Part shown: positions 48,526 to 61,237 of the stretch, piece by piece | How the letters are laid out: the number at the start of each line of letters is the position of its first letter | Position numbering within the stretch: position 1 is the stretch's first letter | Assembly: GCA_008360955.1 (NCBI GenBank) | Contig: LUCM01000530.1 | Coordinates: forward strand, 66,679-130,678 | Origin: Fasciolopsis buskii | Taxonomy: Eukaryota; Platyhelminthes; Trematoda; Plagiorchiida; Fasciolidae | Direction: 5' to 3' | Length of the DNA: 64,000 bases | Notes under the pieces: model-generated | Told to the model about the DNA's origin: nothing | Database searches by the model: none | Seen by the model: only the letters and a program-made list of their open reading frames with translations | Translations under genes and position numbers: made by a program

Positions 48526-51265
48526 TATGCACGCATGCATGTACTCAAAAAAAGCATGCACGAATATATACTTTGGTTCTAGGATGAATTTACGGAATAC
48601 AAGCTTTCCCGTCCTGTACGGCAATTCGACAACGGGAATTCGAACATCATTCTCAATGTTACAAACACCTAGACGTTTGGATAAGATCAAGTGATGAGCG
48701 TGCTAACGATCGATTGAACAAGACTGAACAAGTAAAACGTGATAATGATAACCAACCCAATAACGGCAGCAACGGGTGATCTGCTCAGAAAAAAAAACAA
48801 TCAAAACAACGAGAGGTAAGTAAAGAAAAAAAGAAACAGTTCATGTTTCGGTCAGTTTTGTTTTAAAATTGGCTATATTTGTCATGTTATTCTCGAATCA
48901 CAGAATCACGTAGTGTTGTGCATGTGTGAAAAGTGAAGAAAATACGCGAAATTTAGCCCAAACGAGGAGTGGGGGAGTGGGCGACGAGAGAGAGAGACGA
49001 TGAAATGGTGTGCAAAAGAGAAAAAAAAATCGGTACCAAACCAGAGTCACGTGGACTAAGCATGCGTGACCACATCTACACGGAGAAGGATGTAAATACA
49101 AACACAAAAACTGTACAAACCATACAAGACGGAAGCAAAAGAACTGGCCACTAGAACATAGGCCAAACAGGCCAGGGCGAGCACATGAGTTGCACATAGT
49201 ATGAGAGCATAAAAATGGCTCAACATGTGTGCGGCACGAAGCCATATGCATAAACTACACAATTGTGAGTCCTTGTGTGCATGTGTCGGCGATATCAGAA
49301 GATGTCGAGGCAAGAAGAAAGAAATCAATTGTTCCGTGGTACAATCGGCCTGATCGGCAAGAAATAATCCGTGTACAGGAAGCAGAAACACGGTCAGCAC
49401 GGTTTCGATGCCTATATGCCATTTGGAATAGGATACACGAAACACGGCCCGGTCGAATGTGGGCAACGGAGGATGAGAACTGAGATAAAAATGGGATTGC
49501 CACCATGCAGAACAAAGCAAAATTATGGTGAAACCGAATAGAGGAGCGAACAATCGGTGATGACTGAACCATCGGCCCGTAAGTCCAAACAAGAAGCAAG
49601 GAAGGAAAAGTATCTGAAAGAAACATATGGGGGAACGTGGTTAAAAATGCTGAGACCATAACCACATCACATATGCGATGAATTCCAAGACTGGACAAAA
49701 ATCAAGTTACAATAATAAAAAAAAGTGTGAAACACAAAATTACGACGGAGAACAGATTCTTTAGATCGTGTAGGTGACTCCTCAAAACAGTTAGTGATTG
49801 GATGACGAGAACAGTTCAAGAAAATAAAACGAGTCTACTAACTTTGTCCGGCGGGAAGCTAGGCATGTGTGTGAGACATGCATTGAGAACCCTCCTTAGT
49901 GTATGCGAGTTCCACGGAGGGATTTCAACTTTGTTTATTTGGAACGAATTCGTCTGTCTTGTGTCAGGCCAAGTACTGCTCGAGAGCAACAAGCAAATTA
50001 AAAAAAATGGAAAATAGAGAGCCAAACAAACAGATTCGTTAAAATTTCCTTCGTTTTTTCGTGTTAAACAGTCCAGTCATTCCTTTTTTCGACACCAAAC
50101 TAGGCCAAGTCACAATTTTCCAGGATTCCAGCTATCATGATCATTTATCATCTCCCAGGACATAATAGGTCATTGAAACTATAGGATACAATCAAACCAT
50201 TAAATGTAAAAATAGGCCTAACAAATGGTGATTTGAGATGGAAAACACCATAGCACAAAATTACTCGAAAACAAGAGGAACATTGCCAGTATTCTCGCTG
50301 GCAAAGTATCAGCACCTATGAGCAAAGTTAGAGGGATCATTCCGGTAGAGAATATGCACGTGGTATATATATGTATATATCGAGTAAGTCAAACAACGAA
50401 AAGCGAAAATAGTATTTTAGAAACGATCTGATTACGGATTTCGCATCTTTTAGACTTCTCCTCCAAGCCGTCTGTTGTGCAACGCGTTTCACTGTTCGTC
50501 CTGAAGAGAGATTCTGCGACTAACCAAACCGAAGCACGGAGTTGTCTTGGGGTACTATGAGACCGTGATTAGAAGACGGGCTTCGCAAAGCCCAACAGAG
50601 CGAGAATGGGCGTCCCATAGTCGCAGACAGTCGGTGATAGAGGTTACTGTGAACATTTTCTGGGATTCATGCAGGCCCTATGCTAGAGTTGATGACCGAG
50701 AAGTTCCGCTCGAGCATCTTTGCTGGAGTGCAACGCTCTGACAAAAGGCGAGGGTACTGCATCATTAGCACTTCCTTGAAGCCTTTGGTGGAACAAACCT
50801 TTGCCTGGCAGAAGCCCACCATGTTTTAGACAATATCGCTGCTTACCAGGTTAGCATGAGGCCATCTTCATATTAAACAACCAATCTGGTCACTGTTCAT
50901 CCAACCAGAACTCTGTTCCTGAATCATCTTTTGTATTCCATAGCCCCTAGAACCCATCAATTCTTAAAGGCAAGATCAATAAAATGGTTTTCATGTGAAT
51001 ATTCTTCTATACATCTTCCCGTTTACGCAGTATGTCCGTTGACCAAACGGGTTCGTAAATCACATGATGTGTGATAAAAAAACCTTCGGTTTGTCCAACC
51101 GGCTAGGACCAAGGCCAAAGAAGAATTATGGATCACGATGAACAACCGATGACATGAAGAAGCACAAAAGAAAAACTATCATTTTTGGTGAACTCTGGAC
51201 CCCACTTCTTTTTTTCCGGTTTCTCGTTCACCATTATCCCCTTCAGATTTGTGCTATGTATATAA
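48526..51265. other. Spacer with unsupported overlapping open frames
   Basis: On the minus strand 48898-49698 is unusually free of stops in several frames (a 178-codon frame at 49592-49056 among them). The peptides are low-complexity hydrophobic/Cys/His-rich and have no recognisable domain. A short TA patch lies near 50365-50380. Confidence 0.4.
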
Positions 51266-51267
51266 TT

Positions 51268-51300
<33 letters not shown>

Positions 51301-51392
51301 CGAATTTTTAACGTCAGGAGTGTGCATGGAAGCTCTTCGGCGAACAGCCTACAGAAGAACCACAAATGTGATTCGTTGATAGTTCTTTTGAA
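51266..51392 (+). repeat. TA run plus partial block B repeat
   Basis: TA run at 51268-51300, then GTCAGGAGTGTGCATGGAAG, CTCTTCGGCGAACAGCC and GATTCGTTGATAGTTCTTTT, matching 37560-37640. Truncated after that point. Confidence 0.6.
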
Positions 51393-53938
51393 CCCCGTGG
51401 CAAACGTAACTGAGAGCAGACGACATTACCGGATAGTGAGACCATCCCTTTCTCGCTTCAACGGGGAGAATTGATCTAATTACGTAATAAGTTCAAGAAG
51501 TTCACTAGCTCAGTTTTGATCAGCATGACGCCAATCAGTCTGGCAAATGTCTATTAGTGGAACTGATCTGCTTGAATTTGTCCGTGCGAGAGGAAACCAC
51601 CACATGCTCATTTACATCGGTGATTCTCATCTGTCCCGAGATTACAAGCGTCGACATAATAAATGGATCGCCGAGAACGAGTTATTCATTTACACAGATT
51701 AGTTTGTATCCATCCTTGTCTTCTGTTCATTGTGCTCTACTTGAACTTACCGTCTCAGTTTTTGATACCCCGTGAGTTCGTCCGAGAAAGGATGGATGCT
51801 AGAAATTGCAACAACTAACGGCCTTCATTTGTGTGAAAAAGCTATGAAATACAGCTCAGTAGCAAAAAAAAGGTTGAAGATAAGACCGTCAAATTAGGCA
51901 AGTTAAAAAAAAACAATGAAAAAATTCGCTCTGTTACGATAGGAAAGAATGGAAAAATTGGGCAAACATTTGATGGCTGATCCTCAAACATCTACGATTT
52001 GCCAACGATCACGTACAATAAAGAAGTAGCACAGCGGCACAGGGAATTGACCGCAGTAGCTATACACAGTGCCACAAAAATCCAATGTGTGTGCCGATTC
52101 GACGGGATAAAGGTGGCGATGCAAAATATTTTTCGATGATCAACAAAATCGGAATCTAAACTTATCAATAGCCCGGGGTACAATGAAAGAGAGAGAGAGA
52201 GAAAGCACAGAGTTGACCCACAGTACTACCCTCCAAGTTGCTATTAGGTAACCACAACTTGAAACGACTAGCATTTAGCGGGGTATTGTTTATCCGGTCG
52301 CAATTTACTAATAAGCACGCAAAAGATATTGACACAATCAATTTATTTGCCATATTGACCATAATTTAGCGACTGGAAATTTCCGAAATTCTGTTTTCTG
52401 ACAAAAATTCGGTTCACCAGATTATTTTTTTACTGCGAGTGTCCTATAAATGTCAGATTGTTTAGCGATTGACAAGAGTAAATATGAAATGTTACACTTC
52501 GCATCATCCGTCTTCTTGCTGTCTTGATGAACGGGATTTTAACCGTCAGGTTATACAGTCGTGTAAGGACCACCATGTCCGTGTTGGTCAGTACGGTCAA
52601 CTTCCGCGGTCAGTCGCATACCTGAATTCAAGATCGATATGTGTTTTGAGAAAAGAACCTAACGCCTTGCGTATTTACTCGTTTCGTTTTTTCTGTCCTG
52701 GGATGTAACAACCGAAACCAGGGTAAATCAGTGCAAAGTAAACGGTTGTTGGAACTAAACTGAATTGAACAGTTGACTCATCCCAATCTATTGGTCAGTG
52801 CTGTGGCTGCAAGACTTGATAAGCGTCTTAACCTGACTAAAAAAGAACAGATCAAAAAGATTCTTCCATTGGTACAAGGTTTCAATGAGATGATGTAAAA
52901 GCAATGGGAATAATAGAACTGAAAACAAGTAACCTTGAGTGCATTTCTTTACGCAATTTGGATTTCAGCTGTAAGTCGCGAAAGCAATTTGTGTGCCCGA
53001 GCACACACGCACACACATACGTACATAAATACACACATGCATACATGCATACACACACTTTCACCATTACATTTGCGGCAGAATGATGTGTTAAACATGT
53101 CGAACGAAAAAAACACGCGATATGTTCTATAACAAATCGCAAACGCCGATGTAACACTTCCACTGTCCACAAACTGGATCACCTGGAAAGTGAAGGAAAC
53201 TTTTTCAAAAGAAATTCGTGGATTCCGGCTAGGCAAAAGTTGATCCGCTTGGAACATAGTTATATGAGAAAGAGACCAAAACGGTTGACTAAAAAACGAA
53301 AAAGCTGATCCGAGCTGCTGTATCACCATGTACCAGTGTCTGCATGTGTGTGTGTGTGTGTGTGTGTTTGTGTCACCATGTTTTACCACGACACACGAAA
53401 TATCCGTCGCCCATATGGGTTGATGAGATCGTGGAAAAAAAAGAAAAATGCCACCTCAAATGTGTTCGAATTTACCAATCCCCCCCCAGGGAAAAAATGA
53501 GCTCGTTAAAAGTTAGCATTGTGTGTGTGTGTGTGTGTGTGTGTGTGATAAGCGTTGCCCGAGGTTGAAAGCTGATCACCACGTCACATATACACAGCTC
53601 GGGAAAACGGGAGCCGAACAACGAATGAACTAAAAAAATGGTCTCGAATTGCAAATGGATGACTAGAGGAAAAGTCACTTCTAGTAGTTGTTATAATGCC
53701 TACACCCTGAATTTAGCCATACACTTCATATTAATAAGAGGCTAAAAGGCCTGGGATGACGAAGAAAGAACAAAAGACATGGCGAAAAATCAATTACACT
53801 TTATAGGTTGGAAAAATACTGCAACACTCAATATGCGAAGTAACTGCTATGCTAGAGGAGGTTGCAATTGGAATCTGTTCAACTTATCCGAAGAGGTATT
53901 TCAGAGGACATGAACAGATCGCATGAACATGTTACTTG

Positions 53939-53939
<1 letters not shown>
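51393..53939. other. Spacer with CA/GT microsatellites
   Basis: CA/CATA tract at 53003-53060 and GT runs at 53344-53372 and 53519-53549. A short AG run near 52190. No supported exon. Confidence 0.5.
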
Positions 53940-53983
<44 letters not shown>

Positions 53984-54215
53984 TAAGCAGTATCGGGATG
54001 AGTGAACCAAATTTCCTCGTCCAGATATTACTTATAACTTCTATATATACAAATGTAAATGTTGGTGCCATTTTGTTCTCGTACTCAAACGTTGGCTCAG
54101 CCCAACAAACAAAGAATTATCAACGAATCACAGTTGTGGCTCTTTTCCGTGGACTCGACGAAGAGCTTACATGCATACTCCTGACGCTACAAATGGTATA
54201 TACACATATATAGCA
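53940..54215 (-). repeat. TA run plus inverted partial block B repeat
   Basis: TA run at 53941-53981. CGTCCAGATATTACTT is on the plus strand near 54020, then block B in reverse orientation (GGCTCAGCCCAAC, AAAGAATTATCAACGAATCA, GTGGACTCGACGAAGAGC, CTCCTGACG) to 54192. Confidence 0.6.
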
Positions 54216-54359
54216 CAATTCATTATACACATTATCTCCCATCTAAATCATGACGAAGAACGAAGACAATGAGCGAGAAAGAGAGAAGAAAAAGAAACGC
54301 CTTGATGATTCTTCTATCCCCCACTTCTACGTCATCAACTACTCATCAGGATTCACGAT

Positions 54360-54790
54360 TCCTTTGTGCGCTGAATAGTACCTGGCTGCTCAGACCGAAT
54401 TAGATGGTTGACTCAGAGGATCCTACCCCGAGGCTCTGAAGAAACGATCTAACGCATAGGGCAGCAGGGCGACCTGAAAGGTCTCGTAATCCGCCGGCAA
54501 CCGGTAACTGACTACTCAGTTAACTCCCTCTTCTGATGAGAACAGACATCCGGGGTGCCCAGTGCACGTTCTCTACAGATACCGGTGGGCATACAGCCGT
54601 ATGTTTCGCATGTCGCCTGTGGCCGGTATGGAAGTAGAGTTTATCCATCTTCCATGGACTAACTACCCAAGATAGCCAAACCAGTGGATAGTGCCGAAGA
54701 TTCGCATTTGACCTCATAGATGGCTGTACAAGGGGCACAAGCGTAACTTCGAATTAAAGAGTGGAACGCCGTCGGAGACACCGGCTCTTC
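54360..54790 (-). repeat. Unclassified dispersed repeat (pair with 11.3 kb)
   Basis: Reverse-complement match to 11280-11670 over about 400 bp, including an ACCGGTATCTGTAGAGAA-like core and CCTCGGGGTAGGATCC near the far end. GC-richer than its surroundings. No coding motif recognised. Confidence 0.6.
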
Positions 54791-55160
54791 TCTGATCCCT
54801 GTGAAGTTACATGACTGACTGCTTAACTCCTTGCAGAAATCAGCCGTATAAAATCATCAGTAAGCATCGCAATCGCGATGGCGTATCTATGGAGACTGTA
54901 AGACAGACTCAATTCACGAGGAAGTGTGTTGCCAAATGTGCAACTAAAAGAATGCAGTAACTAGAGCATCGATACAGTTAGAGAGACGAATGAATTTTAG
55001 TGATTTTTACTACAGCTTTTGTTTGTATTTTAGGCTGATTGACGATTTCCATAAAGCATGCACCGCATATGGCACACCGAGTGATCATGGACAAGCATGA
55101 TAATTACATTGATTTCCTGCATTACGTATTCAGGAGAGAGAGAGAGAGATGGGGACTCAC

Positions 55161-55313
55161 CTCTATATCCGAATGTGTCCAAAGGAATGTGGAATAGAGG
55201 CACAGAATGACTGCCGTAACGGAGAAGTTGGCAATTCCAATTAGCAAACGAGTAGAACAATCGGTAGACTGAAGATACCAATCTGACGACATGACGTCGC
55301 TTGCATCAGCCGA
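55161..55313 (-). CDS. Unidentified multi-pass membrane protein, exon
   Basis: 51 codons, phase 0 at both ends: a strong acceptor (GTCTCAATTTTTCAG|TCG) and consensus donor (GAG|GTGAGT). The peptide starts SADASDVMSSDWYLQSTDCS and contains a hydrophobic helix LLIGIANFSVTAVILCLYST, ending FLWTHSDIE. It follows the 21-nt micro-exon at 56744-56724 in phase. The family is not recognised. Further exons downstream were not found. Confidence 0.75.
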
Positions 55314-56723
55314 CTGAAAAATTGAGACACAAAAAATGGATGGTAAAGAGGTAGACCAGGAAGGAAACAAACTGGGAGAAACATAGGAACAGTTCTCGAA
55401 AGAGTGGAACCATCCAGGTCCGTGCGTAGTTCGAATTACTTTAATAGCTGGCTTGCATTTTCACCAACAATCAGCTTGAATATTAGTCGAGAATAGGAAA
55501 ATAAACAATGTGAATGGAAAAAAACTGTTTGCATAATGCGGAATCCAAGTGGACCAGATAGGTGGCAAGAACGAAACCGTATACACTACTACCACTTACT
55601 GATGTGCGTGAATTTGGATAGTGAAACTCTAGCTCGACTTCGTCGGGCATCTCACATGACTGATTGTTTACGCTGTATACAGGAACCGTTAACACGATTT
55701 CCATGTGTGAATTGGATAATGAGAAATCCTCGGATGGACAAAAATCGAGATTTCTACTACATGTGAGACATGGACGTGGTGTAGCCTCCAAAAATTCGAA
55801 AGCTCCTAACGCTCAAAGCTTTGCAAGGCTGAACCGACATTCGTGACGCGTAAGGAGAAGTTAGCATGATATGACAGCGAATTGCGTAGTCCGCGATTGT
55901 CACGACCGGATGTGACTGAATCCTTGGATTATATAGGGATAAAACGCTCACTCAATCTGCCTATCACTGGATAACCGAGGATAGTTAGTCTACAAATGTT
56001 TCACTGGTTTTGGCCGATCGATAGCACAATTGATTGTAACTGTCCACTGATTAGATAGATCCAATAAGTTTCCAAGATTATAAACTGGTAGTTATAGGTA
56101 CTTACAAGTCAAGGACAAATTTTAATACCTTCGTAGCAAAATCGTGTACGGATGTCATATTGAAACCGGTATCGGACAAAATCATGGAAGCAATGAGAGA
56201 GTTTGCCAACAGCGGCAGGATTCACTAAACTTATCAGGATTAGTCTGTGTGATATAAATCAAAAGTGAAAAAACCACAGTTCTGACGTGCTCCTAGGTCA
56301 TTTTACAGAATGCACAAAAATGCGAGTAAAATGGAATAGCACAGTGTTTGGATGCAAATATGCGAGATGAGACCGAGCAATCATAGATAGGAAAACAAGA
56401 CAGGGACGAACCAAGTGCGAAATAACGGGACAGAACTTCACTTCCAAACCTCAAATAAGCACTAATCTATGCGCATCTATTCGTTGAGTTAGACGATAGA
56501 TTAGCGATATCAACGTATTCCGATTGGTAGCCCAAATGGGAGAATTCAATTCAGAGTTGGATTGCAATTTTCTGAACACATACACACACCAGGTGATCAG
56601 AACATGATGCAAATGATCCCATCCGCACGAAGACGAGATGAGCATTTGAAACGTGTCTAGTTACTTCCGTCCTAGTCATGGAAGAGAAGTAACCAAAGCG
56701 TTTTAGACGACAGTCATTCTTAC
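55314..56723. other. Intron of the membrane-protein gene
   Basis: Contains an exon-like stretch at about 56105-56225 (minus) with a good donor but no workable acceptor phase; see rejected items. Confidence 0.5.
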
Positions 56724-56744
56724 CCGATTTGTGCGAGGAAGTAT
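56724..56744 (-). CDS. 21-nt micro-exon of the membrane-protein gene
   Basis: Seven codons, ILPRTNR, between a strong acceptor (TTTTTACTCGCTTGCAG) and donor (CGG|GTAAGA). Phase 0 at both ends, exactly as needed between the exon ending at 58354 (phase 0) and the one starting at 55313 (phase 0). Because its length is a multiple of three it could be skipped without changing frame. The support is splice signals, position and phase only. Confidence 0.5.
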
Positions 56745-57409
56745 CTGCAAGCGAGTAAAAATCTAAGTATACTGTACACCGTTATAGACAATCTTAACGA
56801 AGGTGTATGTGGATTTGGCATCCGGTATGCACTCAGCTAGAGAGTTGGTGTGAATCTACCATAAAGCAATTCTCAGAATGAGAAATCTCACATAAGGTGA
56901 TCCAAGTGTTGTTGGTACTACGTCACACCACATAGTCTAAAGTTTGATCGCATCTAAATGAACTGTCCGAATGTTACATATCACATTTGTGCTCTGGGAT
57001 AGTTGGAAACACGATAAGTTGGTGGCGCGCCTAGATTTTAAATCATCGTTCATTCACACGGTTTGAACGTCTATTCTCCGAAAGATACAGCAACCCAATA
57101 GCACTTTTAAAACAGCTGATTGGGGGGAATGAATCAAAATGCGGTGGAATTCAAGAACCAGATGAGGTAGGCATCAAATGCCACGTGGGTCCAAAACAAC
57201 GGCTCGCAATATTCACACATTTTGATCGAGTGTTTCACCTCGAGGAGCACCCAAGAAGTAATCGGCACATTCGGAGAACCTCCAAGAAGAATGATCTGCC
57301 AAGGTGGTACAAATCGGTTTGTTGTAAACCACTTCCTAACCACGGATGAACTATTCAACATTTCACGATTGTCGATTCCGTCCCCATTCCAGTTGATCGG
57401 CATTAATCA
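56745..57409. other. Intron of the membrane-protein gene, nothing else seen
   Basis: Opposing open frames at 57134-57530 have no domain and no splice support. Confidence 0.45.
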
Positions 57410-57600
57410 ATTGGATTTTCGACGTCTGTCACCCGAAAACGGTCAAAGGTTCGAATCCCAGATTCGCAGGTCGCTTTGGTCGTCGAAAGCAACTCGCTAT
57501 CGTTCGCCGTATTACAACGCGATTTTTTAGGACCTTGTGTGGCACTAGGCCACTCCAAGTCTCAGGGTTACGGCTGACCAACTACCCCACCCCCCTAGTC
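57410..57600 (+). repeat. SINE-like repeat, family C
   Basis: CACCCGAAAACGGTCAAAGG leads into a canonical B-box GGTTCGAATCC, then AGATTCGCAGGTCGC and AAAGCAACTCGC. Aligns with 24880-25045. Confidence 0.5.
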
Positions 57601-58353
57601 CAAACGGTGCATGTTCCTTCAATTACACTCCTGGATGCAATAAGAAAAAAGCAGCTCAGTGATCCTTACGAATTGCGAAACAAGCCACTTCCATAGCATA
57701 CTCATCGTGAAATAAGCGTGAAATAGACTCAGGTCACCAGAACCTTAAACTCATTTTCAACATTTCTCGCAATGATCCTACAATACTTGATCAATATCAT
57801 CAAAGTATCACTATTCAAACAACGATCTTTACATGCTTTTCTATCGCAAAAGCACTTTTTCGCGCCAAACGGAACTGGTTAGGAAGTAAAACATAGCCAT
57901 CACAATTCGAGATACCAATGTTAATGAATATGGGTTAGAAGGCGGAAAATGTATCCTAAACATTGACAAATTGTTGTCAGTGAAGTAGGGCTAGCCAAGA
58001 TTTCATCACATTGATAGGTCGTGAATATCACCCGGGTTTGTGTCACGACAATCAGTGTCATTGTGTTCGGTGAGTCTACGTTGATGTAGGCTATGGTAGG
58101 TGTGCACCATGAACCAGAGAGCAGCGGATCAAACCCTACAAGTTACATGTACATATGTAACCATGATCACATGCGCACACAAACCAACATCAGTGAAATC
58201 GTTGGAAATATTCTCTATCTCCCGGGATCACGTCGTATAAATTATACTGGCAAGTTTAGAAATTTCGAGAACTTGCTCGCCTGATTTGATAGTAGCATTG
58301 CAAACGAAATCGAATGGTCAACAGTTCATTATCACGGAGGCAAGGAAACTCAC
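57601..58353. other. Intron of the membrane-protein gene
   Basis: A donor-like GTGAGT at 58071 (plus strand) is preceded by a Cys-rich open stretch but has no other support. Confidence 0.45.
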
Positions 58354-58513
58354 CGCACATAGGGTGATAAATCGCGGGCATCCAACAGCCGCTTGAGTAA
58401 GAACAAATAGGCAGACGGCTAGTAGTGCCAACAAGGATCGGTCAGGGTTGTTCGCTTCGATGGATTCATGCACAATCCACATCAGACTAAGAAATGCGAA
58501 ACCCGACAATGAA
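58354..58513 (-). CDS. Unidentified multi-pass membrane protein, exon
   Basis: One leading base plus 53 codons. Acceptor TTCTTCGCATCTTCTAG|T and donor GCG|GTGAGT, ending in phase 0. Peptide SLSGFAFLSLMWIVHESIEA, then NNPDRSLLALLAVCLFVLTQ and AAVGCPRFITLCA, giving two hydrophobic segments separated by a polar loop. The splice sites are among the best in the window. Confidence 0.8.
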
Positions 58514-58856
58514 CTAGAAGATGCGAAGAAACGAACACGGGCAAAAATTAAACAACAATGTTGGATAGGTCATGATTGAAATACGATCATTAGATCGGGC
58601 AAAGGCTTTGAATGCGAAGAAATTTCTTCTTGACATAATGCATTCAGGCTCTATATAGCCCATCTTTACTAATTAGTTTATTGTAATGGGAAACAGCTAG
58701 AAATAGTCGCTTTCCTAAGCAACTGACTCATCATGCGAACGAAATTGCTAGTTGGTAGAGATCTATCAAGTCGATAAATTGTAACTAAATCTCGTGCATG
58801 CTTTCACGTGGTTAGGAATCCCATTGATACATTGAGGAAGATACGAACTTCAGTAC
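58514..58856. other. Short intron between membrane-protein exons
   Basis: About 340 bp, much shorter than the other introns. No repeat seen. Confidence 0.5.
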
Positions 58857-59045
58857 AAATGATCTCCCACACGGACCAGCTGAAAAGCTAAATTGTACGT
58901 GACAGAGCTATTTTCTTTGTTTGCGTGGATCCAGTGGACGAGGCCGTTTTTTTTGTCAAATCCCAACGACATAATGAATCCAAGGTACAGTAAAACGAAA
59001 AGCAAAACGATTGCCTGTCGATTTACACCGAATAGTGGTAGTTTT
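58857..59045 (-). CDS. Unidentified multi-pass membrane protein, exon
   Basis: Acceptor GATTGTATGGGCTAG|A, one leading base that completes the codon left by the exon at 60318, then KLPLFGVNRQAIVLLFVLLY, LGFIMSLGFDKKNGLVHWIH and ANKENSSVTYNLAFQLVRVGDH. One transmembrane helix followed by a loop with an NSS glycosylation sequon. The 3' boundary is uncertain. The only donor that keeps phase with the next exon is TT|GTACTG, a poor consensus. A better-looking GTGGGA donor 14 bases earlier in the transcript would break phase, and an unseen exon could lie between. Confidence 0.65.
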
Positions 59046-59482
59046 CTAGCCCATACAATCAAAACCGAAACGGCTCGCGCATGTGGTTTACATCACAGCT
59101 AACCATCGGGTTTGGCTGACCTGACATGTTTACGCGGCAGTTTCACTAAAACATTGCACACAGGAACAGGCCAGCTCAATAAGGTTCGCTAAGGCTTCCA
59201 ACACATTGGCTATTCACGGGACACGTTTGCTTTTTGCGACCAAAGAATGCGCGAAGTCGTTGTAAACATTTTCCTGTCAGGACAACGCGTAAATACCTCA
59301 ACCGATATGTTTAATCTTAATCTCACCAATAAATTGCGTTGTCGGAACTCCATTTACTAACGAAAGGGTTCTTGTTCAAGCAAACTCATGAATAGAACTG
59401 TACCATTCAACTTGTGTTGGTCGCTTGCATCATGCATCGTCGTTTGACGAAATGTTCTCCAAGAAGACGTCACAAATCTAGA

Positions 59483-59547
<65 letters not shown>

Positions 59548-60188
59548 GCTAGAATTCCCGAATCTTTTCGCTAATTACCAGAATGCGTTGGAGTTATCTG
59601 CTGAGCAAACAGACTAGGGATTGACTTGATATCCCATTTCAGCCACTATATGTACAACAACGATGGCGCATCATGTGCATACCCTCGACCCGATTTAGGT
59701 CGGTTCGAAAGAAAGCCTACCCACTCCGGATAATATGTTTAGTAAATTTTGATCTAGCGAAACAATGAACTTCTTTCGAAGACACAGAGCCACCTTTTTA
59801 TATTCGGATATTTTCTTGTAAAGAAAGCAAAATCTCCGTTGGTAGAACGACAAAATTCCACTTATTCGTAGTCCATTCCCTTTTGATCCGTTAGTGAGGA
59901 GCTTCCAATTTTCTTCCTTTGAGAGTGAACAATTTGGACGGGAATAAGAAAGAGGGACAACTACATTGGAAAATTTCATTCTTGAAATGTTCATTTTGGT
60001 CGTGTATTTTAGACCATCAAGCGTTATGCATTTTACAACAAAATTAAGGGATCCCTGGATTGAGGTTGTTCGAATTTGCTAATGGTGTGCAAGACAATTC
60101 TATTTCTTGCTTGGCTGCGCTGCTAATTCAAGCCACCTATCTGCTGAAACTTGGGGGTTTTCGAAAACAATTCAATTCCATTTGGACG

Positions 60189-60230
<42 letters not shown>

Positions 60231-60317
60231 CTCAAGAAAGGAACTTCTTTTGATATTCAATGGGAGAAATTGAATAATCCGCTCAGATTGGAAAAAATTT
60301 GCAAATAGATCACTTAC
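59046..60317. other. Intron with long TA and AAT microsatellites
   Basis: TA run at 59484-59544 and AAT run at 60189-60228. Confidence 0.7.
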
Positions 60318-60625
60318 ATAATGACTCTTAATTGGGACAGAGATCGGGTCATCTCGGTCACTTTTGGGTTATTGACAAAAAGAGGCAAGTTGACATTACG
60401 AATCGGGTCCGGAGTTATTAGGTCGAAAGAAGATGACACCGAAGTGGATAAGTTGATCACTTCCGGATCAATCTGTTCTCGTGATTTATCATTCGGGACC
60501 GTAGACACCGAGTCCTCGAGTGAGCCGTAATGCTGAGGGAGGAGCAACACGATCAGAGCCGCTAAGCAAGTGGAAAAGCCTAACGTGACCATAATGAACT
60601 TGTCGGACAGTTGTACGGCACCTTG
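60318..60625 (-). CDS. Unidentified multi-pass membrane protein, exon with large loop
   Basis: 102 codons plus two bases. Acceptor TTTCCTCGATGATAG|C (phase 0, matching the preceding exon) and donor AT|GTAAGT (phase 2, matching the next). QGAVQLSDKFIMVTLGFSTC leads into a hydrophobic LAALIVLLLP segment. About 70 polar residues follow, rich in Ser/Thr/Asp/Pro with an NLS sequon, ending VTEMTRSLSQLRVI. The long polar loop between membrane segments is the most distinctive feature for a homology search. Confidence 0.8.
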
Positions 60626-61005
60626 CTATCATCGAGGAAACCAACAAAGAGGGACAGCGTACGGATAAAGATAAGAAAACAAGGATTAGAAAAGCCAAAA
60701 ATTTTGTCAACTGATTCAATCAATTGTCAAGTCGAATGAAATAGGTACCTATGCATCTTCAGATGGCTGAATCAACTAAACGCGGTACAAATATTATTTT
60801 ACATTCGTTTGAACATCCAGATTTTTTATGGAAATGAATGTGTGTCTTTCTATGTGAAAATATTAGCATTGGTACTTCATATAATCGCAACCTACACACC
60901 AAATGACATTGTGCGGTAAGGCCGTACACGCTACCCAACTTCATTTTGTCTAATCATTTTACTTCACCCAGTCAATGCTAGTCGGGCAATCATCTTTTAT
61001 TTTCT
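60626..61005. other. Intron of the membrane-protein gene
   Basis: Nothing recognised before the SINE cluster. Confidence 0.5.
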
Positions 61006-61140
61006 TATTTCATTTATTGATAAAATAACAGAGTACACCATTTTTGAGGAAGGAGGCTGCCACCAACAGAGGGCTGCCAGGTGGGGAAGCTGACCGGCGG
61101 TGGGACGATTCGAACTCGCGACCCTTACACCCAAACTTAA
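61006..61140 (-). repeat. tRNA-derived SINE, family A
   Basis: Minus strand: B-box-like GAGTTCGAATCG, CCGCCGGTCAGCTTCCCC, and tail GTTATTTTATCAATAAATGA. The A-box half is mostly lost. Confidence 0.7.
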
Positions 61141-61237
61141 CTAGGGCGTAACAATTCTTAAATTAGACCCGTCTACTTGATAGCCATTATCTTTATTAAT
61201 GGTGTTCTATACATGACACCTTTTACCTTCAGTTTGT

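Noticed and set aside
49056..49592. 178-codon minus-strand open frame
   Set aside because: Overlapping open frames occur on both strands here. The peptide is a low-complexity mix of hydrophobic, Cys and His residues with no domain, and there are no splice or start-context signals, so it looks like a local lack of stop codons.
51557..51777. Plus-strand frame ending at CCC|CGTGAGT-type donor
   Set aside because: Donor has C at -1, the acceptor side has no pyrimidine tract, and the peptide is not recognised.
56105..56225. Minus-strand exon-like stretch (ILPLLANSLIASMILSDTGF..) before a perfect GTAAGT donor
   Set aside because: The only nearby acceptor (GTTTAG) is followed at once by an in-frame TGA, and the alternative frame stops two codons before the donor. 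It also ends in phase 2, which would break the next exon (55313). It could still be an alternative first exon starting at the internal ATG.
59464..59560. Tyr-Ile repeat proteins (also at 15330, 37400, 38060, 51270, 53950)
   Set aside because: Translations of TA microsatellites.
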